A stretch of 64,000 nucleotides of DNA, taken from the NCBI GenBank assembly GCA_021773645.1, contig JAJFJU010000002.1, forward strand, positions 1 through 64,000. The letters are read 5' to 3'. A model generated the notes under the pieces. It had not been told where the DNA came from and did no database searches. It was given only the letters and a program-made list of their open reading frames with translations. The translations under genes were made by a program, and so were the position numbers. This stretch comes from Gammaproteobacteria bacterium (GTDB lineage Bacteria; Pseudomonadota; Gammaproteobacteria; HK1). The first letter of the stretch is position 1, and every line of letters starts with the position of its first letter. Shown here in pieces: positions 29,237 through 37,172 of this stretch.

Positions 29237-31009
29237 TTGGCCGGACTCATTCCCCAGGAATTCATCGACGATCTGGTTGCCCGGGTCGATATTGTCGAAC
29301 TCATCGATGAGCTCGTTCATCTGAAAAAAGCTGGGCGCGAGTACAAGGCCTGCTGCCCCTTCCACGACGAAAAAACCCCCTCATTTACGGTCAGTGCCGA
29401 CAAACAGTTTTATCATTGCTTTGGCTGCGGTGCGCACGGTACGGCCATCGGGTTCCTCATGGAATACAGCCACTTGGACTTTGTCGAGGCGGTGGAGGAG
29501 CTGGCTTCACGTGCCGGTATGGATGTCCCGCGGGGGGATGATGCGCCTGTTTCACAGGGGCCAAGTAGTGCACCGCTGTATGCCATCCTGGAGCAAGCCC
29601 TTGGTTATTTTCGGCAACAGTTGGCGCGTCACCCGGCCGCTCCCGAGGCAAGAAGTTATCTGCAGGATCGCGAGTTGGATGCCGAAGTGCTGGAGCGCTT
29701 CGAGATCGGCTACGCCCCTCCCGGCTGGAACAATCTGCAACAGGTTTTAGGGAAGGGGCCGGCTGCTAGGCAGCAGTTGCTGGATGCAGGCCTGACCACC
29801 GAGGGTTCGCGTAACGAGCCTTATGATCGCTTCCGTGACCGGGTGATCTTCCCCATCCGTGACCGCCGTGGCCGGGTGGTGGGTTTCGGTGGCCGTGTAC
29901 TTAAAGATGACACCCCCAAATATCTGAATTCCCCGGAAACCCCGGTATTTCACAAGGGTCGGGAGCTTTATGGCCTCTATCAGGCCCTGCAGATTCAGGG
30001 GCATTGGCCCCGTCTGGTGGTGGTGGAAGGCTATACTGATGTGCTGGCCTTGGCGGCGCGTGGTATTGGCTATGCGGTGGCTACCTTGGGCACCGCGGTT
30101 ACCGAGGACCACCTGAAGCCCTTGTTCCGCCTTGCCGATGAGGTGGTTTTTTGTTTCGATGGCGATCGTGCTGGCCAGAAGGCTGCATGGCGCACGGTGG
30201 AAGTAGCCTTGCCCGCATTACGCGATGGCTGCCAGGCGGCCTTTGTATTTCTGCCGGAGGGCGAAGACCCGGATTCCCTCATCCGCCGGTTGGGTCCCGA
30301 GGACTTTGAGCAGCGGGTCGCTTCGGCTACCGGCCTGACGGAATTCTTATTTTCCCACCTGCAAGAACAAGTCGATCTCAGCAGCCTTGATGGGCGCGCA
30401 CGCTTGGCTGGATTAGCCCGCCCGTTGGTGGAGAAAATTCCGCCGGGTGCCTTGCGCCAGTTGGTGATCAAGCGTCTTGGCAGCCTGACCGGGCTTGAAT
30501 CTCCCGAGGTCGATCAATTGGTAGGCCGGCCTCATAGCCCGCTAAGGCCATCGCGGCCGCGCCTTTCCCCAACTACCGAGCGTCAGCGGCCCTCGCTGGT
30601 ACGTTCAGGCATTCAACTGCTAATACACCACCCGGAAATGGGGGCTGCGATCAACGCTCCGGTCGGGCTTGAGAAGCTGGAAATAGCCGGTATTCCACTG
30701 CTGTTGGAAATACTCGATTTACTGACCCAAAAGCCGTCGCTTTCCACTGCGGGTCTTCTCGAACATTTTCGTGAACGTTCTGAAGGCCGCCACCTGACTC
30801 AATTAGCCACCCAGGCTCCACCGATGCTTTCAGCGAAAGGTTTGAGTCAGGAACTGGGGGACATCCTTTCACGGCTGGTGCGAAAACTAGACGAACAGCG
30901 TTATCGTCAGCTCGCCCAAAAGGTGGGTGATGGCCCGCTGAACGATTCTGAAAAAGAGGAATACCGGCGGCTCTGCTCGGCGCTGCCGAGGATTGAAAAT
31001 CCCGAATGA
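29237..31009 (+). CDS. dnaG: DNA primase DnaG
   Basis: A 590-residue primase that makes RNA primers for replication. The zinc-binding region has CCPFHDEKTPSF and HCFGCGAHG; the TOPRIM core shows VVEGYTDVLAL, GTAVTEDHLK and CFDGDRAGQKAAWR. The C-terminal helicase-binding region is present. The start is a TTG at 29237, required for the usual GLIPQEFIDDL N-terminus. It is upstream of rpoD in the macromolecular synthesis operon. Confidence 0.97.
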   Translation: MAGLIPQEFIDDLVARVDIVELIDELVHLKKAGREYKACCPFHDEKTPSFTVSADKQFYHCFGCGAHGTAIGFLMEYSHLDFVEAVEELASRAGMDVPRGDDAPVSQGPSSAPLYAILEQALGYFRQQLARHPAAPEARSYLQDRELDAEVLERFEIGYAPPGWNNLQQVLGKGPAARQQLLDAGLTTEGSRNEPYDRFRDRVIFPIRDRRGRVVGFGGRVLKDDTPKYLNSPETPVFHKGRELYGLYQALQIQGHWPRLVVVEGYTDVLALAARGIGYAVATLGTAVTEDHLKPLFRLADEVVFCFDGDRAGQKAAWRTVEVALPALRDGCQAAFVFLPEGEDPDSLIRRLGPEDFEQRVASATGLTEFLFSHLQEQVDLSSLDGRARLAGLARPLVEKIPPGALRQLVIKRLGSLTGLESPEVDQLVGRPHSPLRPSRPRLSPTTERQRPSLVRSGIQLLIHHPEMGAAINAPVGLEKLEIAGIPLLLEILDLLTQKPSLSTAGLLEHFRERSEGRHLTQLATQAPPMLSAKGLSQELGDILSRLVRKLDEQRYRQLAQKVGDGPLNDSEKEEYRRLCSALPRIENPE

Positions 31010-31081
31010 GATGGAGCAAAGTGCGGGTCGGCATTCTGATTAAAGGCGGTCGCGAATATCTCGTCATGAAATCTACTGTGC

Positions 31082-31087
31082 TATAAT
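31082..31087 (+). promoter_or_regulatory. Candidate internal -10 box upstream of rpoD
   Basis: A perfect TATAAT hexamer lies 40 bp before the rpoD start, in the gap after dnaG. No strong -35 match stands at the right distance; the best is TCGTCA near 31061. Internal rpoD promoters are known in this operon in E. coli, so a role is plausible. Confidence 0.4.
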
Positions 31088-31127
31088 GGCCCGTTAATCT
31101 TTCGTCTTTTGCAGTTAAGTTGCCTAC

Positions 31128-32966
31128 ATGCCCAACGATATGAATCTGAAGAAACAACAGTCCCAGCTAAAGATCCTCATCGCGAAAGGTAAGGAGCAGG
31201 GTTACCTGACTTACCACGAGGTCAATGATCATCTGCCAGAGGAGATCGTCGATCCGACCCAGATCGAAGATATCATTCGCATGATCAACGACATGGGCAT
31301 CACGGTGCATGAGGTTCCGCCCGATGCCGATGCGTTGTTGATGATGGATAAGGCGGTGAGCACAGACGACGATGCGGCTGCGGAAGCAGCGGCCGCATTG
31401 GCCAATCTCGACAGCGAATTCGGACGGACCACCGACCCGGTGCGCATGTATATGCGCGAGATGGGTACCGTGGATCTGCTGACTCGCCAGGGCGAAATCA
31501 AGATCGCCAAGCGCATCGAGGCGGGGTTGTTACAGGCTTATGCAGCGCTGGGTTCCTGCCCCCTGACCATTACTGAATTGCTGACTACTTATCAGCGAGT
31601 CACCGATGGCCTGACCAAGCTCGCGGACGTGGTGAACAAGATTATTGACCCGGATGACACCACCGAAGTGGTGCCGGCGAGTGCCCGCGAAGTGCAGGCA
31701 GCAAAGGACAAGACGGCCGGAAAAACCACCGGTGACGAAGAGGATAACAAGCCCAAGGGTGCCGATCCGGAAGACGTCGCCAAGCGCATGAAGAAGGTGG
31801 CCCGTATTCAGGCCCGCCTGCTCAAAGCGACGGCCAAACATGGTTCCACCGATCCCCGTTGCGTGAAGCTGCGCAAAGAAGTTTCCCGGGAGTACATCGA
31901 GTTCAAGTTGCATCCCAAGCTGGTAGAAAGGCTGGTGGGGAATCTGCGTGAAGTGATGCGTCGAATTCGTTTGAACGAGCGTCGCATCATGAGGATCTGC
32001 GTGGGTGAGGCGGGGATCACGAAGAAGGTCTTTATCACCGGCTTCCTGAAAAATGAGTCCGACCCTGCGTGGTTGGATGGTCTGCTGAAGGAGTCTGGAA
32101 AGGCGAGTCGTCTTGAGCCCTGGGTCGAGGAGATCCAGCGTCTGCAGCGCAAGCTGGCCACTCAGGAACGATTGGTCAAGATGAGCATCACCGAACTCAA
32201 GGATATTAATCGTCAAATGTCCATTGGCGAGGCCAAGGCCCGTCGTGCCAAGAAGGAAATGGTGGAGGCCAACCTGCGTCTAGTGATCTCCATCGCCAAG
32301 AAATATACCAATCGCGGGCTGCAGTTTCTGGATCTTATCCAGGAGGGCAACATTGGTTTGATGAAGGCAGTGGACAAATTTGAGTACCGTCGCGGCTATA
32401 AATTTTCCACCTATGCGACGTGGTGGATTCGCCAGGCCATCACGCGCTCCATCGCCGATCAGGCGCGCACCATTCGTATCCCGGTACACATGATTGAAAC
32501 CATCAATAAGCTCAATCGCGTATCACGACAGATCCTGCAGGAGCAGGGCCGTGAGCCGCTGCCTGAGGAATTGGCGGAGCGTATGGAAATGCCCGAGGAC
32601 AAGGTGCTCAAGGTGCTCAAGATTGCCAAAGAGCCGATCTCTATGGAAACGCCCATTGGCGATGACGAGGACTCCCACCTTGGGGATTTTATCGAGGATG
32701 CCAACATCACCTCGCCCAATGACGCCGCTACCTTCGAGGGCCTGCGTGAAGCCACTCAGGACGTGCTGGCGGGTTTGACCCCGCGTGAGGCCAAGGTGCT
32801 ACGCATGCGTTTTGGTATTGAGATGAATACTGACCACACCCTGGAAGAGGTGGGTAAGCAGTTCGACGTAACCCGCGAGCGTATCCGTCAGATCGAGGCC
32901 AAGGCCCTGCGCAAGCTGCGTCATCCCTCTCGCTCTGACTACTTGCGTAGTTTCCTAGACCAATAG
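31128..32966 (+). CDS. rpoD: RNA polymerase sigma-70 factor RpoD
   Basis: A 612-residue primary sigma factor. Region 1.1, region 1.2 ([16 protein letters not shown]), the non-conserved insert, region 2 ([37 protein letters not shown]), region 3 and region 4 ([13 protein letters not shown]-like, [20 protein letters not shown]) are all intact. A short hairpin and then a CAU-anticodon tRNA gene follow, the normal gammaproteobacterial neighbour. Confidence 0.98.
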   Translation: MPNDMNLKKQQSQLKILIAKGKEQGYLTYHEVNDHLPEEIVDPTQIEDIIRMINDMGITVHEVPPDADALLMMDKAVSTDDDAAAEAAAALANLDSEFGRTTDPVRMYMREMGTVDLLTRQGEIKIAKRIEAGLLQAYAALGSCPLTITELLTTYQRVTDGLTKLADVVNKIIDPDDTTEVVPASAREVQAAKDKTAGKTTGDEEDNKPKGADPEDVAKRMKKVARIQARLLKATAKHGSTDPRCVKLRKEVSREYIEFKLHPKLVERLVGNLREVMRRIRLNERRIMRICVGEAGITKKVFITGFLKNESDPAWLDGLLKESGKASRLEPWVEEIQRLQRKLATQERLVKMSITELKDINRQMSIGEAKARRAKKEMVEANLRLVISIAKKYTNRGLQFLDLIQEGNIGLMKAVDKFEYRRGYKFSTYATWWIRQAITRSIADQARTIRIPVHMIETINKLNRVSRQILQEQGREPLPEELAERMEMPEDKVLKVLKIAKEPISMETPIGDDEDSHLGDFIEDANITSPNDAATFEGLREATQDVLAGLTPREAKVLRMRFGIEMNTDHTLEEVGKQFDVTRERIRQIEAKALRKLRHPSRSDYLRSFLDQ

Positions 32967-32971
32967 GGATG

Positions 32972-32989
32972 AGGGCACTGGCGTGCCCT
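32972..32989 (+). other. Stem-loop between rpoD and the tRNA gene
   Basis: AGGGCAC pairs with GTGCCCT across a TGGC loop, 6 bp after the rpoD stop codon. It is followed by a run of A rather than T, so it is not a standard terminator for rightward transcripts. It may mark an RNA-processing point between the rpoD message and the tRNA. Confidence 0.4.
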
Positions 32990-33003
32990 AAAAAAACGTA
33001 TCC

Positions 33004-33080
33004 GGGCCTGTAGCTCAGTTGGTTAGAGCATCGGACTCATAATCCGCTGGTCCTAGGTTCGAGTCCTAGCAGGCCCACCA
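33004..33080 (+). tRNA. tRNA with CAU anticodon, probably tRNA-Ile2
   Basis: A 77-nt tRNA with encoded CCA. The acceptor stem pairs GGGCCTG with CAGGCCC, the D stem GCTC with GAGC, and the anticodon loop is CTCATAA. The CTCATAA loop and the position just after rpoD match the gammaproteobacterial tRNA-Ile2, whose C34 is converted to lysidine; programs often label it tRNA-Met. One weak pair (T-C) closes the anticodon stem. The 3' half is the attachment site of the downstream mobile element. Confidence 0.93.
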
Positions 33081-33081
33081 A
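33034..33081 (+). repeat. attL: left 48-bp attachment repeat
   Basis: From the anticodon loop to one base past the CCA of the tRNA, 48 bp are repeated exactly at 45456-45503. The repeat keeps the tRNA intact after integration, as usual for tyrosine-integrase elements. Confidence 0.95.
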
Positions 33082-33150
33082 CTAAACCGCTGTTTTATAA
33101 CAAGTATCCGTAGACTTTGATAGAGCTAGATAGACAGAGATAGACGCAAA

Positions 33151-33201
33151 TGGCGTAACATGGCGTAACGTTTCGGGACTCATTACGCCAAAATTACGCC
33201 A
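33151..33201. repeat. Left cluster of integrase arm-type repeats
   Basis: Four copies of an 8-bp word occur within 51 bp: TGGCGTAA at 33151 and 33161 as direct repeats, and its complement TTACGCCA at 33183 and 33194. The same word recurs inside the right end at 45387-45428. Short repeats near both att sites are typical binding sites of the integrase N-terminal domain, or of excisionase. Confidence 0.7.
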
Positions 33202-33311
33202 AATCGTGACGGGGTTCTCACTTCGAGTAGACGAGCATAGACCGAGGTTGTTTTTAATAGACCACCCCGCTATTGTTTATCGCAGTTGGGACGCTCTAAG
33301 AAATGACGCGT

Positions 33312-33368
33312 AGTGTGCAGCGGGGGTAAGGCCCCTCGTTCGGGGGGTAAGGTCCCTCGCCGCACACT
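33312..33368. other. Multi-branched inverted repeat near the left end of the element
   Basis: AGTGTGC at 33312-33318 pairs with GCACACT at 33362-33368. The segment between holds two near-copies of GGGGTAAGG(C/T)CCCTCG, each able to form its own GC-rich hairpin. No gene covers it. It could be a single-strand initiation site, an RNA element ahead of the rep genes, or a protein site. Confidence 0.5.
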
Positions 33369-33559
33369 CATTTAGCGATGCGCGCGCCGAGCTGGGTCTG
33401 TTCACGTCGGACCCATGGCCGGATAGAGCTGAAAGGAACAAGGAGCAGGGCCGCAGTCGCTAGGCGGTGTATATAGGAGAAAGCAGACCTCGAGGGTCCC
33501 GTCACGCCAGCGACGGGGACCGCCGGACCACTTATCAGGTGGACAACCGTCGCGGGAAT

Positions 33560-33583
33560 CGTGATTGCTTAGGAGCGATCACG
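33560..33583 (+). promoter_or_regulatory. Inverted repeat enclosing the ribosome site of the AlpA-like gene
   Basis: CGTGAT at 33560-33565 pairs with ATCACG at 33578-33583, directly before the ATG. The AGGAG ribosome site lies in the loop. It could be an operator for autoregulation or an mRNA hairpin controlling translation of the rep operon. Confidence 0.45.
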
Positions 33584-33934
33584 ATGTCCAAACAAGCACC
33601 CCTAGATCTACCTGAAACACTCGATATTGCAGAGCTTGCGCAGTTTTTGCGCCTGGCTCCCTCTTCAATTCCAGCGACGCTGGGCAAGCGCCCGGACTCA
33701 TTACCCCCACCCCTACGGATCCCTCATCGGCGAAAGTTGCTGTGGCTTCGATCCGACGTGCTCGACTGGATCGAGGCGCGCAGGAGCGGGTCAGCGCTGG
33801 CGACCAGAGGCGCGTTAGCATCAGACTCAAGGCGCAAGCCCGGCCGACCCACCAAAGCCGTGCAAATCGCGCGCGCTAAGTATCTCAGAGAGCAAATGGA
33901 TTTGATCGGCCGGTTGCCGGAGTCGGAGCTATGA
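33584..33934 (+). CDS. AlpA-like helix-turn-helix protein
   Basis: A 116-residue protein. Residues about 10-60 (LDIAELAQFLRLAPSSIP, then WLRSDVLDWIEARR) form a winged-helix/AlpA-type DNA-binding domain as in excisionases and phage regulators; the tail is basic (SRRKPGRPTK). The ATG at 33584 is chosen for its AGGAG site. It overlaps repA by 4 bp, the place held by the small repressor repF in IncQ plasmids, so it may regulate rep expression, excision, or both. Confidence 0.75.
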   Translation: MSKQAPLDLPETLDIAELAQFLRLAPSSIPATLGKRPDSLPPPLRIPHRRKLLWLRSDVLDWIEARRSGSALATRGALASDSRRKPGRPTKAVQIARAKYLREQMDLIGRLPESEL

Positions 33935-34977
33935 GCCCCGAAGCATTAGACAAAATCCCCTTTGCCCCGTCATCGGCCGACTATTCATGTTTTGGCGGCG
34001 GATATGACGCCAGTCTCGCGCCCATCACGGATCCAGGCCGAAGGATCAACATGAGGCGGGCGGCAACCAAGGACGCGGAACCCAGGGACTACGTCCTGCC
34101 GCGCCTCGGCAGAGGCAAAGTCGGGGGGCTCTACTCAACCGGAGGGGTGGGGAAAAGCTGGCTCGCGCTTGAGCTCTCAATCTTGGTGGCCTGCGGACGC
34201 GATATCCCGCAGCTTTGGCAGGACGAGCTAATTCCCCAGGGAAAAGTACTCTATCTGTCGCTGGAGGATGCAGCAGACGAGATCGAGCCACGGATCCGAT
34301 CCATCGCAAAGGAAGCCGAGGGGTTCTCTGAAAATGAACTTGATGACCTAGTCGAAAACTTACGTATCCAGGACGTTGGCGGCGGGGTTTGGCCCATCCG
34401 TCTCGTCGGCGAAGGAGAGGGGCGGTCAAAAGTTAGCGAGCGGTGGGTCCAGGCAATCACGGATGTGGGGAAGGGTTGCAGGCTGATCATTATTGACACC
34501 CTGCGGCGGGCCTGGCAGGGGGACGAGAACTCCAGCTCTGAATGCGAGCTAGTAGTCAGCGCGCTTGAAAAAATCGCAAAAAACACACAAGCCGCAGTGC
34601 TCGTACTGCACCACACATCAAAAGCAGCGGCCTTGAACGGGGGCGGCGGCGAGTTCCTAATCGGCCGGGGAAGTTCCGTCTTGGGGGATCACCTCCGTTG
34701 GGGGTGGACACTCGCCGGCCCCAATGCAGATGACCTGGAGGCGTTGGGCTGTAATGTACGCGATCAGATCCAGCTAGCAAAGCGACAAATTGCTGTGGCT
34801 CAAGATGCGAAATTGAGCTACGGCCCGAAGTCGGGTCAGCGCTGGCTGTGGAGGGCTAAGGGCGGGGTCTTGGTCCGCCGGCAAGAAGAGGAGATCAAGG
34901 CGGATATCAAGCGGAGCTGCGCCGCGTCAACGCGGAAGGGGGCGGACGAATACAGGGAGGGGCAAGGGAAATGGTGA
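33931..34977 (+). CDS. repA: IncQ-type RepA replicative helicase
   Basis: A 348-residue RecA-fold hexameric helicase (AAA_25). Walker A is STGGVGKSWLALEL (about 70), an EDAADEIEPR motif follows, Walker B is LIIIDTLRRAW, and the C-terminal part has VLHHTSKAAAL and GRGSSVLGDHLRWG. These closely follow RepA of RSF1010 (TLRR, HHASK, SRGSSVLVDN...RW). The N-terminal 50 residues and the C-terminal tail differ. It overlaps repC by 7 bp, as expected for a coupled repA-repC pair. Confidence 0.9.
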   Translation: MSPEALDKIPFAPSSADYSCFGGGYDASLAPITDPGRRINMRRAATKDAEPRDYVLPRLGRGKVGGLYSTGGVGKSWLALELSILVACGRDIPQLWQDELIPQGKVLYLSLEDAADEIEPRIRSIAKEAEGFSENELDDLVENLRIQDVGGGVWPIRLVGEGEGRSKVSERWVQAITDVGKGCRLIIIDTLRRAWQGDENSSSECELVVSALEKIAKNTQAAVLVLHHTSKAAALNGGGGEFLIGRGSSVLGDHLRWGWTLAGPNADDLEALGCNVRDQIQLAKRQIAVAQDAKLSYGPKSGQRWLWRAKGGVLVRRQEEEIKADIKRSCAASTRKGADEYREGQGKW

Positions 34978-35840
34978 CGGCGCGCAAAGACCTGCTTGCG
35001 CACGCGAGCCACCACACGGCCCTGTGTCTTGCTCCTGGGTTGTTCCGCCCCCTCTACAATGGCGAGCAGAAAACCGGAAAGCTCGACGTCACCTATCGAA
35101 CGGCAAGAGGTGGAGTAATAGAGTTTTCCGGGCCGGAGCCCCTCGGGGCATATGATCTACGGCTGTTACAGGTGCTCGTAGCATTGGCCGGAGCGGAAGG
35201 CGCACCGTTGCCGATGAATCCAGAAACTCGTACGGGCACGAGGCTGCGAGAGGGGTTGGAGCTGACAGAAGGGGAGGTCTACAAGACGGCATGGGCGGTC
35301 CGGTGCAGTTATCACCGCATCTCCCTAGAGCTGGGAGTACGCCCAGGGAGTAGCTCAACGACGAAGCGAATCCGGGAGAGCCTTGAGAGGCTATGGAAGG
35401 TCTCCATCATCGTCGACCAGGGCGGGCAACGGCGGGGCTACCGGATGCTAAATTCCCTCGAAACCAGCGAGAAGAAAGGGAGGTTGAGTGTTGCACTTAA
35501 TCCACGGATCGCGGCGGCTATCGCCGGCGAAAAAGGGCAAGGGCGAACATTTATCAACCTGGACGAAGCACGGGCGCTCAAAAGCCCAGGGGCGGCAGTG
35601 CTCCACCAGTTTCTGTGTGGCTGGGCGAAGGCGGGCAGATTTAACCGGGTTGGGTGTGACAAACTACTGTCGCACATCTGGCCAGGGCCCAAAAATCCAG
35701 CAGCGAAGAGGCAACAGAAGAAGCGGCTGGGGGATGTGCTTGTTGAGATTGCGGCGCTTGAGGGATGGAGCATCACTGACGAGGGGCGCGGAATGTACCT
35801 AATTCGGCGGGCACGACAAAAGTACAATAACCCGTCCTAA
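34971..35840 (+). CDS. repC: IncQ-type RepC replication initiator
   Basis: A 289-residue protein similar along its length to RepC of RSF1010: HTALCLAPGLFRPLYNGE, KLDVTYRTARGGVIEFSGPE, PLGAYDLRLLQ, ESLERLWKVSIIV and the LHQFLCGW region. RepC binds the iterons of oriV and opens the origin. Three 22-bp iterons begin inside its last codons. Finding this initiator in a chromosomally integrated element is unusual. Confidence 0.92.
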   Translation: MVTARKDLLAHASHHTALCLAPGLFRPLYNGEQKTGKLDVTYRTARGGVIEFSGPEPLGAYDLRLLQVLVALAGAEGAPLPMNPETRTGTRLREGLELTEGEVYKTAWAVRCSYHRISLELGVRPGSSSTTKRIRESLERLWKVSIIVDQGGQRRGYRMLNSLETSEKKGRLSVALNPRIAAAIAGEKGQGRTFINLDEARALKSPGAAVLHQFLCGWAKAGRFNRVGCDKLLSHIWPGPKNPAAKRQQKKRLGDVLVEIAALEGWSITDEGRGMYLIRRARQKYNNPS

Positions 35841-35896
35841 CGGTCACGTTTTACCGTCCTCACCGTCACGCTTTACCGTCCTCACCGTCACGGCAA
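35831..35896 (+). repeat. Three 22-bp iterons, candidate oriV
   Basis: Three tandem 22-bp units run without gaps at 35831, 35853 and 35875. The consensus is ACCGTCCTCACCGTCACG plus four bases; the first unit carries a few changes and overlaps the repC stop. Unit length agrees with the 22-bp iterons of IncQ-2 plasmids (20 bp in RSF1010). They are the likely RepC binding sites. Confidence 0.8.
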
Positions 35897-35901
35897 AAAC
35901 T

Positions 35902-35939
35902 GGGAGAGTAAAGTAGGGCAAGCCTCTCCGGGGGTTTTT
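35902..35939 (+). terminator. Candidate intrinsic terminator of the rep operon
   Basis: GGAGAG at 35903-35908 pairs with CTCTCC at 35924-35929; after GGGGG comes TTTTT. The loop is long (15 bases), so it is a weak candidate. Confidence 0.4.
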
Positions 35940-35950
35940 GCTTTTACTCT

Positions 35951-36065
35951 AAGATTCTCTAAGAATCTTTAGCTGTTGTGGGGCTATGGCCCCCACAGCA
36001 AAAGCAAGAAGATGCGCAGCTCCGCTGACTTGATCTTGATACACGGAGGGGCTCCGCCCCCCGTG
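35951..36065. other. Three hairpins beyond the iterons
   Basis: Three inverted repeats follow each other: AAGATTC/GAATCTT at 35951-35969, GCTGT(T)GTGGGG with CCCCCACAGC at 35972-35999, and CACGGAGGGGC with GCCCCCCGTG at 36042-36065. IncQ origins carry single-strand initiation hairpins near the iterons, so these could serve replication; no match to known ssi sequences was made. Confidence 0.5.
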
Positions 36066-36547
36066 GCCCCCCGTCCCTCGCCGGGAAGTCAGGGATGCTG
36101 CGCTCTCCGCTTCGCTCCGCTTAACAGCACCCCATTAAAAGGGTCTTCGGTCGTATCGGCAGCATCAAGCGGCTTTCGCGGCATAACCTCGGAGCAAAGA
36201 ACGCTCCTCGTTATTCCACGTTCCGCTTGACCCTGTCTCCTCTCCCAAAGCAAAAGAAAAAACCCAAACTTAGGATCCTGGGGAGAGGCCCGTAAAGACC
36301 GCCTAGGCGGTTTTCCAGGCAAACCCTTACTAGCGGGCGCGCAGCGCGATGATAGCCTCCAGGGACGGAGGCTAGGCGGCTTCGCCGTCTAACAGATCCT
36401 GCCCACCCGCCGGCGGTGCAGGATGCAAGAACCTGGCCTCGCCTCCAGTACAAGACATGGGCCTGCTAAACCACGGGCAAGGGAGAAGGCACTCACCGTT
36501 GCGGTGCGGGCAAAACGCTCACCAGCGCCAATGGTTAGCCCTTTTAT
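36066..36547. other. Non-coding stretch of the element, origin-side
   Basis: About 480 bp with changing composition and many short inverted repeats (for example CCGCCTAGGCGG near 36300 and TAGGCGGCTTCGCCGTCTA near 36372). The open frames here have no coding character. I see no gene. Confidence 0.4.
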
Positions 36548-36709
36548 TTATTTTGTGGGCGCGAGGTAGTAGCTATCTAACTCGTCGTCATGCAGACCAT
36601 CCACGATCAACTGATCTGATGATTTCAACACATCCAAGCGCCGTCCATATTTCCTTTTCCAATTGTTTCGATATTCAGCTTGTCGTTCTGATCCAGTTTT
36701 TGCCGTCAT
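36548..36709 (-). CDS. Small unknown protein, 53 residues
   Basis: On the minus strand an ATG at 36709 with GAAGGA 8 bp upstream opens a 53-codon frame. The product starts MTAKTGSERQAEYRNNWKRK and continues YGRRLDVLKS, then an acidic tail. The RQAEYR...GRRLDV pattern recalls small plasmid regulators such as RSF1010 RepF (VRQARYAERMKAKGMRQRKF), but the likeness is short. It is the only plausible gene in the 1.3-kb gap and would be read toward the iterons. Confidence 0.45.
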   Translation of the reverse strand: MTAKTGSERQAEYRNNWKRKYGRRLDVLKSSDQLIVDGLHDDELDSYYLAPTK

Positions 36710-36864
36710 TCTCTCATCCTTCTAATACGTTACCCGGTAACTCTCTCAGCGAATTAAAAACGGCGAACCAAATACAAAAGCAAAGCCAAAGGAAGAGGAG
36801 AAGTCTTAAGAACGACGCACAAGCAAAGGCATAAACGAAAAAGAAAAAGCTAGGAATAGGCACA

Positions 36865-36972
36865 CCCGACTACCCGTTGGGTTGCAAAATGTCGGGCGAG
36901 CCTGGAAAGAGCCCACAAAATAGCGGGCTTGCGACGTAATCCAGCGTATCCACAAAATGATTGCAACGTAAT
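36865..36972. other. Candidate oriT region
   Basis: Upstream of the mobilization operon lie a nested inverted repeat (CCCGAC 36865-36870 with GTCGGG 36891-36896, around ACCC-GTT-GGGT), AGCCC/GGGCT at 36910-36929, and two direct copies of TTGC(G/A)ACGTAAT at 36929 and 36961, 32 bp apart. MOBF origins consist of such inverted repeats plus accessory-protein sites beside the relaxase operon. The nick site itself cannot be placed. Confidence 0.5.
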
Positions 36973-37093
36973 AAGTTTGCCGAAAACTCGGCTTAAGTTG
37001 CTGTATGTACAACACTTCTATTCTGTTGGATCTTTCGTAGGTATTGTAACAGTAGTGCGTTACGATATTATCATAGTTATCAACGGGTTAGGC

Positions 37094-37122
37094 TTGACAT
37101 CGTCGGGCCAATGAACTACACT
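37094..37122 (+). promoter_or_regulatory. Sigma-70 promoter of the mobilization operon
   Basis: TTGACA at 37094-37099 and TACACT at 37117-37122 are separated by exactly 17 bp, and the RHH gene starts 50 bp further on. This is the best promoter match in the element. Confidence 0.7.
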
Positions 37123-37125
37123 TAT

Positions 37126-37139
37126 TTACGTTGCAATCA
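37126..37139 (-). promoter_or_regulatory. Candidate operator for the RHH protein
   Basis: TTACGTTGCAATCA lies right after the -10 box, at the likely transcription start. It is the exact 14-bp complement of TGATTGCAACGTAA at 36958-36971. Binding here by the operon's first product would repress it, as TrwA and TraY do. Confidence 0.55.
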
Positions 37140-37172
37140 GTTAGATATAATTTTATTTGTGAGGATAAAACG

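Noticed and set aside
31530-32216. 228-codon minus-strand frame opposite rpoD
   Set aside because: Shadow of rpoD; no motifs.
32972-32989. Intrinsic terminator after rpoD
   Set aside because: The stem is followed by A residues, not T, on the transcribed strand, so it was listed only as a stem-loop.
33151-33201. CRISPR-like array
   Set aside because: The repeats are only 8 bp, in both orientations and without regular spacers; arm-type sites fit better. No CRISPR array or cas gene is seen in the window.
35976-36230. 84-codon plus-strand frame after the iterons
   Set aside because: Low-complexity composition, no ribosome site, and it covers hairpin-rich DNA more likely to be part of the origin.
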